Shown here: one piece after another, positions 1 to 8,333 of the stretch
Layout: every line of letters begins with the position of its first letter
How positions within the stretch are numbered: position 1 is the first letter of the stretch
Assembly (NCBI RefSeq): GCF_000018585.1
Contig: NC_009976.1
Coordinates: forward strand, 186,001-250,000
Length of the DNA stretch: 64,000 bases
Source: Prochlorococcus marinus str. MIT 9211
GTDB taxonomy: Bacteria > Cyanobacteriota > Cyanobacteriia > PCC-6307 > Cyanobiaceae
Direction of reading: 5' to 3'
The notes under the pieces: generated by a model
Database searches by the model: none
What the model was told of the DNA's origin: nothing
Seen by the model: the letters and a program-made list of their open reading frames with translations, nothing else
Position numbers and translations under genes: made by a program

Positions 1-775
1 ATTTTGGCCAGTAACCAAACAAGATTGGTAAAAGTTCTAATGCAAAACTGATAGATACAAACCATGGGACAAGCAAGGCAGCACGTTTTGTGCCAAGTCG
101 AACTAGCAAGGTTTGCTTTCCATGGGCTGCATCTTCATTTACTTGATGAAATTGCGCGCAAAAAAGGACTAAGGTTGTTGCAAGAGCAGGGCCTGCACCA
201 AGCATGGTTGCTGTTGTCCATGGAATTGTGGTTTCATCTATAGCCCTAGGAGAGAGGACTAATAATGCTGCCGCTGTTGCTAGCGGGCCAAAAGCTAGCC
301 AGCATAAAGGCTCTCCTAGTCCTTGATATCCCAATCTAAATGGGGGACCTTGATATAAATAGCCCAGGACACAGCTTCCCACAACTAAGAAAAAGACTGC
401 AGAACTACTTTTTAAAGCAAGCATTAGCATTACTAGCATGCCTAGTAGAAGCATCAGGTAAGCCAAATATCGAACTAATTGTTTTTTCCCAGTCAGGGTA
501 ACTACAGAGTGAAACTTGAATTCATCAACACCGGTTTCTGCATCAAAAAGATCATTAGTCAGATTTTCCCAAATCAAAAGTAGTATTGATGCCACTAGAA
601 AACCAATTAATTGGTCAATACGAATAATTTCACCAGTACCTTGCTTCCAGCCACCGGCCAAAAGTACTGGCATGACAGCTACTGAATATAAAGGCCATTT
701 AATTGCTTTTTCCCAAAGTCTGTTTGTATTGACTTTGGAGGCGTGAAGTGATGCAACAGCATTTTTGTCTTGCAT
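1..775 (-). CDS. menA: 1,4-dihydroxy-2-naphthoate phytyltransferase (MenA), 3' end cut by window edge
   Basis: Translating the minus strand from the ATG at 775 gives at least 258 residues with no stop, running off the left edge. It is a polytopic UbiA-superfamily membrane prenyltransferase. Both Asp-rich motifs are visible: NDLFDAETGVD near residue 75 and DAAHGKQT near residue 215. These bind the Mg-diphosphate of the prenyl donor. The enzyme attaches the phytyl chain to the naphthoate ring in phylloquinone synthesis, which feeds photosystem I. A GGGAGG ribosome-binding site lies upstream of the ATG. It diverges from menF across about 80 bp, so the two pathway genes probably share a promoter region. 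The MenA assignment over other UbiA members rests on family resemblance and this neighbour. Confidence 0.9.
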   Translation of the reverse strand, partial: MQDKNAVASLHASKVNTNRLWEKAIKWPLYSVAVMPVLLAGGWKQGTGEIIRIDQLIGFLVASILLLIWENLTNDLFDAETGVDEFKFHSVVTLTGKKQLVRYLAYLMLLLGMLVMLMLALKSSSAVFFLVVGSCVLGYLYQGPPFRLGYQGLGEPLCWLAFGPLATAAALLVLSPRAIDETTIPWTTATMLGAGPALATTLVLFCAQFHQVNEDAAHGKQTLLVRLGTKRAALLVPWFVSISFALELLPILFGYWPK

Positions 776-854
776 GGGTTTTTGAATGCCTCCCTTTAAT
801 CTGAATTATGGTTTATACATTTGATCAGTCTCGTTGATCAGTGCCTAATTAGGT

Positions 855-2252
855 ATGAAATGTGGCCCAACTTTTAGTGAATTTTTGCAAGCGTCTTTAC
901 GAGCTTGGGCTTTAAGGCGAATTGAAGACTGTGTTTTGAGCCTGGCCTTGCCTTTAGAAAGTGTTGACCCGTTAACTCAATTACCTGTAATTGCTGATAG
1001 GCACCATTTTAGTTTCCTTTGGGATAGTTCTCCAGGATTAACTCTTGCAGCTGCGGGCAAATGTCAGAATTTTGAATTAGTTGGTCAAAGAAGATTTGAA
1101 TTAGCTCAAAGATTCAGTGATGAGACACTTAATAGGCTTATAGATGGAACTCCAGAGGCACCAAGCCATGCAAAACCTAGAGTCTTGCTTGCCTTTACAT
1201 TTTTTGAACAAACCACTGAAATTAAAATTGGTACAAAAAACATTCCTGCTGTTCAAGCTATTTTGCCTTCTTGGCAATTAACCCGTCAGACCGGTCAAAG
1301 TTGGTTGCGTTTGAACGCTGTTGTTGCTCATGAAGCAGATGTTAGGGATTTTGTCGAACAGCTTTGGTTAATGCGTGAAAAACTGGTTACAAGTTCTAAG
1401 CAGGTCTGGCTTACATCGATCAATATGTTGGGGGTTTCAATATCTCAAAATTGGCAAAACAATTATCGGCTAGCTCTCGCAAAGGGTATTGATTTGGTTA
1501 ATTCTGGTGAACTTAAAAAATTAGTTCTTGCTGTCAAAGAGTCAATTGTACTTAAAGAACCATTAAACCCTCTCGTTGTTTTGTCTAATCTTCGCATTCG
1601 TCAACAAGGAAGTTGTCGCTTCTTATGGAAGAGAGCTAGTGATGAGTCTTTCTTTGGAGCTTCTCCAGAACGTCTACTAAGTTGTAGGAACGGCCTAATT
1701 AGAACTGATGCACTTGCTGGAACTGCTAGTAAAGATGATGATGGCTACGATTTACTTCGTTCAGATAAGGACCTGCGAGAACATGAACTAGTTGTTAGTT
1801 CGATTCATAATCAAATGATTCAACAAGGGTTAGAACCGTATAGATCAAGGAGTCCACGTTTGGCTAAGCATGGCCATTTAGTTCACTTACATACACCAAT
1901 TACTGCAATGAATAAAGGTCTTTCGCCGCTTCAACTTGCAGATGCTTTGCATCCAACACCAGCAGTCGCTGGACTACCAAGGCCTAAGGCCTTTAAGTGG
2001 TTGAGAACACTTGAATCTTTTGATCGAGGGAATTATGCCGCCCCTATAGGATGGATAGATAATCTTGGCAATGCAGAGTTTAGAGTCGCTATTCGATGTG
2101 CTTATGCTAGAGGTACAAGTCTCGAATTAATAGCTGGAGCAGGACTTGTAAAGGGATCAGTAGTAGAAAAAGAGTTGCAAGAAGTTAAGTTGAAACTTGG
2201 TGTTATGGCTGATCATGTTTCATCTGAATCATTAACTAAACTTGTCAAGTAA
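855..2252 (+). CDS. menF: isochorismate synthase
   Basis: This 465-residue chorismate-utilising enzyme converts chorismate to isochorismate, the first step towards phylloquinone. Family motifs in order are [10 protein letters not shown] and TDALAGTA in the middle, HLHTPITA and [14 protein letters not shown] further on, [14 protein letters not shown], and the C-terminal [16 protein letters not shown]. The HPTPAVxGxPR block and the GAPIGW-like block are typical of isochorismate synthases rather than TrpE. The first half is divergent, as is usual for the family. It sits divergently next to menA, which supports a menaquinone/phylloquinone role over a siderophore one. Its last 21 bp overlap the end of the convergent gshB gene. 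Confidence 0.92.
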   Translation: MKCGPTFSEFLQASLRAWALRRIEDCVLSLALPLESVDPLTQLPVIADRHHFSFLWDSSPGLTLAAAGKCQNFELVGQRRFELAQRFSDETLNRLIDGTPEAPSHAKPRVLLAFTFFEQTTEIKIGTKNIPAVQAILPSWQLTRQTGQSWLRLNAVVAHEADVRDFVEQLWLMREKLVTSSKQVWLTSINMLGVSISQNWQNNYRLALAKGIDLVNSGELKKLVLAVKESIVLKEPLNPLVVLSNLRIRQQGSCRFLWKRASDESFFGASPERLLSCRNGLIRTDALAGTASKDDDGYDLLRSDKDLREHELVVSSIHNQMIQQGLEPYRSRSPRLAKHGHLVHLHTPITAMNKGLSPLQLADALHPTPAVAGLPRPKAFKWLRTLESFDRGNYAAPIGWIDNLGNAEFRVAIRCAYARGTSLELIAGAGLVKGSVVEKELQEVKLKLGVMADHVSSESLTKLVK

Positions 2253-3158
2253 TTGACTGATAATTTGTTCGGAGAGTGGGATTCCCATAAGCTGCTCCAC
2301 TTCTCGGATACCTGTAGGACTGGTGACATTAATTTCACTTAACATGCCGCCAATAACATCAATACCAACAAAAAAGAGTCCTTCCTTTTTTAGTGCAGGA
2401 GCAAGCTCTTCACAAATCTCTTTCTCGCGTAATGATAACTCTGTAGCTTCTGCTTTACCTCCTAGGGCAAGATTGCTTCGAAAATCTCCATCTTTAGGTC
2501 GTCGGTTGATGGCTCCAAATGGTTGACCATTGACTAATAATATGCGTTTATCTCCTTCTAATACTTTTGGAAGAAATTTTTGAACCATTACAGGTAGATT
2601 TTCTTGCAACGTTACCAATTCAAGTAATGCTTCAAGGCCAGGTGCTCCTGTTGCGATTCGAATAACCCCTTGACCACCTTTTCCTCCAAGTGGTTTTAGA
2701 ACTACTTCCCCTTGTTCTTGTGCAAAGTCTTTCAATTCTTGAACTCTGCTTGCGACTAGTGTAGGAGCCATTAATTTGCTAAACCTTAGTGCTCCAAGCT
2801 TTTCATTCCATGCTCTGAGAGAGGCAGGTTTATTCAGAACTAGGACTCCTTCACGTTCAGCAACTTCGAGTAAGTGAGTTGCATATAAAAAGGCTTCATC
2901 CACTGGAGGGTCCTTACGCATCCAAATACATTGAAATTCATTGAGAGCAAGATTCTGAGGCTCTTGCACAGTGATCCATGGCTCTGGGTCAACATGACTT
3001 GCACAAACACCTGCTTTATTCCCTTTGGCCTGCAAATCTGATGGAGTGCATATCCAAACTTCAATTGCAGCCTTATGTGCAGCTTCCATCAAAGCGGCAG
3101 AAGAATCTTTGATCGGATTTATGTGCTTAATAGGATCAAGCACAAAGAGTTGCTTCAT
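2232..3158 (-). CDS. gshB: glutathione synthetase
   Basis: This 308-residue ATP-grasp ligase joins gamma-glutamylcysteine and glycine. The glycine-rich ATP loop [14 protein letters not shown] is near residues 154-167, and the C-terminal [13 protein letters not shown] segment is typical of prokaryotic GshB. Length matches the family (about 310). It is followed upstream on the same strand by grxC with a 13-bp gap, so the two form a small glutathione operon transcribed grxC then gshB. The 3' end overlaps the convergent menF by 21 bp. Confidence 0.95.
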   Translation of the reverse strand: MKQLFVLDPIKHINPIKDSSAALMEAAHKAAIEVWICTPSDLQAKGNKAGVCASHVDPEPWITVQEPQNLALNEFQCIWMRKDPPVDEAFLYATHLLEVAEREGVLVLNKPASLRAWNEKLGALRFSKLMAPTLVASRVQELKDFAQEQGEVVLKPLGGKGGQGVIRIATGAPGLEALLELVTLQENLPVMVQKFLPKVLEGDKRILLVNGQPFGAINRRPKDGDFRSNLALGGKAEATELSLREKEICEELAPALKKEGLFFVGIDVIGGMLSEINVTSPTGIREVEQLMGIPLSEQIISQLLDKFS

Positions 3159-3171
3159 AGTGTTAATTGGA

Positions 3172-3426
3172 TTAGTTCAAAAGACTGTCTAATTGATGGC
3201 TGTCTTCCAGGGCATAAAGCTCATCACAGCCTCCAATACCTTTTTCATTAATAAATATTTGGGGGACAGTTGTACGTCCACCTGCTCGTTCGGACATCTT
3301 TAAACGTCCTTCTGGGTCCCCATCAATTGGGTATTCTTTGTAATCCACGCCTTTCTTGTTAAGAAGATTTTTTGCGCGTATACAGAAAGGGCAAAATTGC
3401 CAGGTGTAAATCTCAACTTGTGCCAT
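3172..3426 (-). CDS. grxC: glutaredoxin (GrxC type)
   Basis: This 84-residue thioredoxin-fold protein has the dithiol active site CPFC at residues 12-15, the cis-proline motif TVPQIFI, and the GGCDEL glutathione-binding segment. It uses glutathione to reduce protein disulfides and mixed disulfides in the cytoplasm. It lies 13 bp upstream of gshB in the same direction, linking glutathione production with its use. It diverges from prfB. Length and motifs are ordinary for a class I dithiol glutaredoxin. Confidence 0.95.
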   Translation of the reverse strand: MAQVEIYTWQFCPFCIRAKNLLNKKGVDYKEYPIDGDPEGRLKMSERAGGRTTVPQIFINEKGIGGCDELYALEDSHQLDSLLN

Positions 3427-3506
3427 GTGAGCATGATTCTTTGAAGATCATCCCATGTGCGTCAACTTTGCTTATAGTTTCTTAAGTGACTTTTGACTTT
3501 TAAGAA

Positions 3507-4635
3507 TTGCAAGATCTGTCAGATTTCAAACGAGACCTCTCTGTACTTACTAAGCGCCTGGGCAATGCTCAGGACTGTCTTTGACGTTCCAGCATTAAAT
3601 GCACTAAGGAAAGATCTGGAACAGATTGCTTCTCAACCTGAATTTTGGAATGATCAGCAGAAGGCGAAGAAAGAGATGAGAAGGCTTGATGAAGTCAAAG
3701 CGCAGTTAAAGAAATTGGTTGACTGGGATGCGGCTATAGAAGATGCACAAGTTTCACTGGAGTTATATGAGCTTGAGCCAGATGATGAGATGCTTGCTGA
3801 GGCGATTAAAGGGTTAGATAACTTGAAATCTGATCTTGATCTTTGGGAGCTTGAACGTCTTTTGAGTGGTCAATACGATAAAGAGGGAGTCGTTTTATCG
3901 ATTAATGCAGGAGCAGGTGGGACTGATGCACAAGATTGGGCACAAATGCTTTTAAGGATGTATACCCGCTGGGCAGATGATCATGGTATGAAAGTAACTG
4001 TAGATGAGCTCTCTGAAGGAGAAGAAGCAGGGATTAAAAGTGCGACCTTGGAGATTGACGGCCGCTATGCCTATGGATATTTACAAAACGAGAAGGGGAC
4101 GCATCGTTTAGTGAGAATTTCTCCTTTTAATGCAAATGGTAAACGTCAGACAAGTTTTGCCGGTGTAGAGATTATGCCTAAACTTGAAGAAGAAGTTGAG
4201 TTAGATATTCCTGAAAAGGATTTGGAGATTACTACTAGTCGCTCTGGAGGAGCGGGTGGCCAAAATGTTAATAAAGTAGAAACGGCGGTACGCATTGTTC
4301 ACCTTCCATCAGGTTTGGCAGTTCGTTGTACACAAGAACGCTCTCAATTGCAAAATAAAGAAAAAGCTATGGCATTGCTTAAAGCAAAATTGATGATTAT
4401 TGCGCAAGAACAACGAGCCTCTCAGATAGCAGATATAAGAGGTGACATTGTCGAAGCAGCATGGGGCAATCAAATTAGAAATTATGTGTTTCATCCATAT
4501 CAGATGGTTAAAGATCTACGCACTGGCAAGGAATCAACTGATGTTGAGGGAGTTATGAATGGAGATCTAGACCCTTTTATTCAGGCTTTGCTCTTAAAAG
4601 GTATAGACAATAAACAGAATGATCATGAGAATTAG
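3507..4635 (+). CDS. prfB: peptide chain release factor 2, expressed by programmed +1 frameshift
   Basis: The main frame carries RF2 signatures: the SPF stop-codon recognition tripeptide ([12 protein letters not shown]) and the catalytic GGQ in [13 protein letters not shown]. The N-terminal helix is encoded in another frame. From TTG at 3507 (TAA lies in frame at 3501) it reads 25 codons, with residues [20 protein letters not shown], and meets TGA at 3582 directly after CTT. Slipping on CTT-T-GAC moves ribosomes into the main frame at GAC 3583 (DVPALN). The CDS is therefore join(3507..3581,3583..4635), 375 residues, close to the usual RF2 size. An AGGA just upstream (3571-3574) may stimulate the shift. 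RF2 reads UGA, so the site gives autoregulation as in Escherichia coli. A continuous-frame TTG at 3493 would give an N-terminus unlike RF2. Confidence 0.93.
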
Positions 4636-4638
4636 TTA

Positions 4639-4830
4639 ATGACTGAAAACTCTTTTTCAAAGACTTCTTCTGCAAAGAAGACCCCACCACCAAGCTTTGT
4701 CAAATTGGCTATGAAAAATATGGTAAGGAAGGGAAGTCAGAGCCTTTTTCATTTTGGGTTGACAGCCATTGGGTTTATAGGATTTATTTTAGTGATTGCT
4801 GCCCTCGGCAGACCAAACCTTCCACAGTAA
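4639..4830 (+). CDS. DUF3285 small membrane protein
   Basis: This 63-residue protein has a polar, lysine- and proline-rich start, a conserved PPPSFVKLAMKNMVRKGSQS block, and one hydrophobic segment at about residues 39-58. That arrangement matches DUF3285, a cyanobacterial family of unknown function. It starts 4 nt after the prfB stop and is followed by ybeY after 8 nt, so it is co-transcribed in a translation-related run. Nothing in the sequence reveals a biochemical activity. Confidence 0.8.
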   Translation: MTENSFSKTSSAKKTPPPSFVKLAMKNMVRKGSQSLFHFGLTAIGFIGFILVIAALGRPNLPQ

Positions 4831-4838
4831 TTTTCCTC

Positions 4839-5408
4839 ATGCTTTCAGCTAGTGAAAATAGATTTGAAATAGATTTGGATCTTGTTTTTCATAGCTATCA
4901 AGATGCTCATCTTATTAATAATATTTTTTTTAATAATGAAGCGTTATGGCGAAGTAATTTGAAGGTTTGGATTGACTATGTTCGTAGAAATGATAATTAC
5001 CTATGCCCAGCAATAGTTAGGTCAGTGAATTGTTTAAGTATTGGACTTCAATTTACTGATGATAAGAGCATAATGAAAATTAATCAGCAATGGAGAGCAA
5101 AAGAAGAGCCTACTGATGTACTTTCTTTTCCTGTGATTGATCAAGATAGTATTGCTCCACCACCCAATCATTTCCTTGAGTTAGGAGATATTATCGTTTC
5201 TGTGCAAACAGCTCAAAAACAAGCGGATGAAAATAACCATTCTTTAGACAAGGAATTGTGTTGGCTTGTTAGCCATGGACTCTTACATTTGTTGGGATGG
5301 GATCATTTAAATGAACATAGTCTTGATCAGATGTTGAGTTTTCAAGATAAGCTTCTCCAGATCAACCATGATTCTCAAATTGCTGTTTCTAGAGGCTTAC
5401 AACCTTGA
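4839..5408 (+). CDS. ybeY: endoribonuclease YbeY (rRNA maturation factor)
   Basis: This 189-residue protein has the UPF0054 zinc motif SHGLLHLLGWDH, which supplies three histidine ligands, near residues 146-157. It also has the conserved EEPTDVLSFP strand. YbeY acts in 16S rRNA 3'-end processing and ribosome quality control. The N-terminal 30 residues are longer and more polar than in many homologues, so an internal start is possible, although the ATG at 4839 fits the operon spacing. Its stop overlaps the dgkA start. Confidence 0.92.
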   Translation: MLSASENRFEIDLDLVFHSYQDAHLINNIFFNNEALWRSNLKVWIDYVRRNDNYLCPAIVRSVNCLSIGLQFTDDKSIMKINQQWRAKEEPTDVLSFPVIDQDSIAPPPNHFLELGDIIVSVQTAQKQADENNHSLDKELCWLVSHGLLHLLGWDHLNEHSLDQMLSFQDKLLQINHDSQIAVSRGLQP

Positions 5409-5866
5409 TAAATACAGATAACACTCATTCTGAAGCAGACAATATTGCTGACCTAGCGACTCATGCGCAATGGTCTTCTAAAAGAGGGTCATGGCAAATA
5501 GCTAAAGATTTGCCTTCTAGTTTTAAATATGCAGCTCAAGGGATTGCTTATAGTTTTGTAAGTCAAAGGAACTTTAGAATTCATTTGGTCATTGGTTCGT
5601 TAGTTAGTGCTTTAAGCATTTGGTTGAAATTACCCTTTTCAGAACTTGCGATACTTGTTCTTACAATTATGGCTGTATTAGTTTTGGAATTAATCAATAC
5701 TTCTATAGAAGCAGTGGTAGACCTTGCTATTGGTAGGCGCTTTCATCCTTTGGCGCGAATAGCAAAAGATTGCTCTGCAGCAGCAGTACTGGTGGCATCT
5801 CTCAGTTCTTTAGTTATTGCTTTGCTTTTAATTGCTCCTCCACTTCTAATGCGCTTGACCCGTTGA
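5405..5866 (+). CDS. dgkA: diacylglycerol/undecaprenol kinase family protein
   Basis: This 153-residue integral membrane kinase has three hydrophobic segments in its last 100 residues. The family signature is present: ELINTSIEAVVDLAIGRRFH followed by HPLARIAKDCSAAAVL. In Gram-positive and cyanobacterial relatives the substrate is usually undecaprenol or diacylglycerol; the sequence does not decide which. The first 40 residues are polar and extra to the core. It starts at TTG 5405, overlapping the ybeY stop by 4 nt, which suggests translational coupling. Confidence 0.88.
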   Translation: MINTDNTHSEADNIADLATHAQWSSKRGSWQIAKDLPSSFKYAAQGIAYSFVSQRNFRIHLVIGSLVSALSIWLKLPFSELAILVLTIMAVLVLELINTSIEAVVDLAIGRRFHPLARIAKDCSAAAVLVASLSSLVIALLLIAPPLLMRLTR

Positions 5867-5876
5867 GAAAGTTTAA

Positions 5877-6482
5877 ATGCTTTTAGTTATTGACAATTAC
5901 GACAGCTTCACCTTCAACCTTGTTCAATATTTGGGCGAGTTGGCAGAAAGCCATCCTTCGGCTCGAGATATACGAGTAGAACGCAATGATGCTCTAACAA
6001 TTAAGGAAATTCAAGAATTAGGCCCTGAGGCTATTGTCTTATCTCCAGGACCTGGAGATCCTGATCAGTCTGGCATCTGCCTAGAAGTTTTAAGGAATTT
6101 TTCTGCGCAGATACCAATTCTTGGTGTTTGTTTAGGTCACCAAGCAATAGCTCAAGTATTTGGAGGAAAAATTGTACAAGCTAAGGAACTTATGCACGGG
6201 AAGACATCACAAGTTTTTCATAATAGTAAAGGTGTATTTTTTGATTTACCAAATCCCCTTGTCGCAACTAGATACCACAGCCTTATAGCTCAAAGAGAGA
6301 CTTTGCCTGATTGTTTTGAAATTACAGCCTGGCTTAAAGATGGCACAATTATGGGACTTCAACATAAGGATTACCCTTATCTTCATGGAGTTCAGTTTCA
6401 CCCTGAAAGTGTTCTGACTGAAGCTGGGCCTTTACTACTAAGTAATTTCATAGCTTTGGCTGAATCTAGAAAAAAACCATGA
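5877..6482 (+). CDS. trpG: glutamine amidotransferase, anthranilate/aminodeoxychorismate synthase component II
   Basis: This 201-residue class I glutamine amidotransferase has the oxyanion motif LSPGPGDPDQSG, the nucleophile cysteine in GVCLGHQAIAQ near residue 80, and the His-Glu pair in HGVQFHPESVLTE. It supplies ammonia from glutamine to a chorismate-utilising partner. In organisms with one such subunit it serves both tryptophan and folate synthesis; the neighbourhood does not say which role dominates. Its stop overlaps the next start as ATGA. Confidence 0.9.
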   Translation: MLLVIDNYDSFTFNLVQYLGELAESHPSARDIRVERNDALTIKEIQELGPEAIVLSPGPGDPDQSGICLEVLRNFSAQIPILGVCLGHQAIAQVFGGKIVQAKELMHGKTSQVFHNSKGVFFDLPNPLVATRYHSLIAQRETLPDCFEITAWLKDGTIMGLQHKDYPYLHGVQFHPESVLTEAGPLLLSNFIALAESRKKP

Positions 6483-7219
6483 TTTTTAATCGCTTGCTTA
6501 CTAGAGACATATTTAAAAAAGCATGTCTAGGAATTGTCTTAGCCTTTGCTTCGATTTCATCAGTTAAGGCAGAGCGTGTCCAGATTACAAGCTTTGGCCA
6601 TAGCTCCTTGCTAATAAAGGGTGGTGGACATTCAGTTCTGTTGAATCCTTTTAAGGCTGTTGGATGCGCTGAAGGCTTAAGTGAGCCAAAGAATGTTTCA
6701 GCAGATGTTGTTCTTGCCAGTTCTGAGTTGGCTGATGAGGGGAATAGAAACGTGAGAGGACTATTTCTTTCAGAACCAGGCTCATATCGGATACGAGATC
6801 TGGCTTTAGAAGGTTTTACAGCACCACATGATCGGTTTGGAGGCCGTAGGTATGGCTTGGCTACTGCTTGGCAATGGGTTCAAGGAGGAGTCAACTTTGT
6901 TCACCTGGGAGGCAGTGTGTCTCCAATTAGATTCCAAGAAAAATTGCTTGTAGGTAGACCAGATGTTTTAGTCATTGCTGTTGGTGGAGGAGCGAAGGTA
7001 TATAACGCTAGGGAAGCAGCAGCTGTGGTGAAGTATTTAAATCCGAAAATTGTTATTCCTGTTCAATATGTAAGGGGTACCAATCCAAGTAGTTGTGATC
7101 AAACTGGTATTGAACCCTTTTTGGAAGCAATGGAAGGGATTCAGGTAAGGGATGTAGGTAAAACTTTTAATGTTAGAGGTAAGATTTCTGACGAGCTTGT
7201 CATTAAGCTAATGCCTTAA
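6479..7219 (+). CDS. exported MBL-fold protein lacking the metal-binding motif
   Basis: This 246-residue protein has an N-terminal signal-like segment (residues 10-31, ending VKA). The rest resembles the UPF0173/metal-dependent hydrolase type of the metallo-beta-lactamase fold: FGHSSLLIKGGGHSVLLNP, a central HDRFGGRRYGLA, and NPKIVIPVQYVRGTNPS. The HxHxDH zinc motif expected after DVVLAS reads SELADEGN, and the later Asp site reads HLGGS. Both metal sites therefore look lost, so catalysis is doubtful. It overlaps trpG by 4 nt and the convergent hisC gene by 17 nt. Confidence 0.8.
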   Translation: MIFNRLLTRDIFKKACLGIVLAFASISSVKAERVQITSFGHSSLLIKGGGHSVLLNPFKAVGCAEGLSEPKNVSADVVLASSELADEGNRNVRGLFLSEPGSYRIRDLALEGFTAPHDRFGGRRYGLATAWQWVQGGVNFVHLGGSVSPIRFQEKLLVGRPDVLVIAVGGGAKVYNAREAAAVVKYLNPKIVIPVQYVRGTNPSSCDQTGIEPFLEAMEGIQVRDVGKTFNVRGKISDELVIKLMP

Positions 7220-8333
7220 CCTCATCACTTTTCTTAAACGCTTCCCAGAACTGTTCCATCTGTGTAGATACACCAATACTAACTCTTAAAGCACCTTCTA
7301 GTAGTGGCTTATTGTTCATATTTCTAACTAAGACTCCGTGCTTCTTAAGAGATTGCTCTACTATTGAGACATTAGATTTTGGCCAGAGTAGGAAATAATT
7401 ACCACTTTGTATAACGTGCCTGACGTCATGTTCCTTTAACTTTGTTTTAATCCACTCTCGTGCTCTCAAAACTTCTCTTATATATTCATCTATGTAAGCT
7501 TGGTCCTTAAGTGCTGCGAAGGCGGCTGTTACGGCAAAGCTATTGATATCATACGGACCAGTTACTCGTTGAATTCGATTAACTACCGCCATATGCCCAA
7601 TAGCAAAGCCGATTCGCAATCCTGCCAATCCATATGTTTTAGAAAGTGATCTCAGGACAACAATATTTGGTGTTTTTTCATAGTTAACGATGGGAATTAC
7701 ACTATCTCCCAAGAAAGCCTCATAAAGTTCGTCAATAACTATTAACGTCTCAGGAGAGGCCTTTGCTAATTGAATGATTCTCTCTGCTGAAAGATTTGTA
7801 CCGGTAGGATTATTGGGGTTACAAATAATTAGTAGTTTTGGGTTTTTTTCAATTAATGCTTTATAAATTCTATTGAATGGGAATTCAAAGCTATTTTGCT
7901 CATAAGGTATTTCAATGATCTCCATTCCTTGCATGCAGGCACAAGGGTGGTAGTAACCAAAGGTTGGGGTGGTTGTTAAAAAGGCATCTTTTCGATTTCC
8001 ATATGCATGGAATATCGCATGGAGCGCAGCATCTACTCCATTGAATAATCCTATTTGGTTAGATTTAATTGGATTTGCAATCTCGGAAGAATTTAAATGA
8101 TTAGCAATTGCCTCTTTTAACCCATTGTATTCCGGATAAATAGAGATTTGATCTGCAGGGATATTCTGAATGGCCTGTATAACTTTAGGGCTAGGACCAA
8201 TAGTATTTTCATTAAAGTCCAGCCTTAGAAGCTCTCGACGACCTTCTAATGGAGCAGAGTAAGGAGTCATTTTTTCTACCTCTTGTCGAGCTTGAGGGAG
8301 TTTTACAAATTGGGATGTCTTGAATGATTCCAT
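7203..8333 (-). CDS. hisC: histidinol-phosphate aminotransferase-like class I/II aminotransferase
   Basis: This 376-residue PLP enzyme of fold type I has NPNNPTGTN for cofactor contact, the DELYEAFLG aspartate motif, and the Schiff-base lysine in SLSKTYGLAGLRIG. The subgroup pattern (LDFNENTIGPSP near the N-terminus, Arg in LRVSIG near the end) matches HisC, which makes histidinol phosphate from imidazole acetol phosphate. Some HisC-like enzymes act on aromatic or other substrates, so the exact substrate is inferred. Its ATG overlaps the argS stop in a TAATG junction, so the two are coupled. Confidence 0.82.
   Translation of the reverse strand: MESFKTSQFVKLPQARQEVEKMTPYSAPLEGRRELLRLDFNENTIGPSPKVIQAIQNIPADQISIYPEYNGLKEAIANHLNSSEIANPIKSNQIGLFNGVDAALHAIFHAYGNRKDAFLTTTPTFGYYHPCACMQGMEIIEIPYEQNSFEFPFNRIYKALIEKNPKLLIICNPNNPTGTNLSAERIIQLAKASPETLIVIDELYEAFLGDSVIPIVNYEKTPNIVVLRSLSKTYGLAGLRIGFAIGHMAVVNRIQRVTGPYDINSFAVTAAFAALKDQAYIDEYIREVLRAREWIKTKLKEHDVRHVIQSGNYFLLWPKSNVSIVEQSLKKHGVLVRNMNNKPLLEGALRVSIGVSTQMEQFWEAFKKSDEVKALA

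Noticed and set aside
516-746. Plus-strand open frame over menA
   Set aside because: Lies wholly antisense to the clearly coding MenA frame and has no family resemblance.
3493-3582. TTG start at 3493 giving a continuous prfB frame
   Set aside because: Its first 30 residues do not resemble RF2, while the alternative frame ending at TGA 3582 does.
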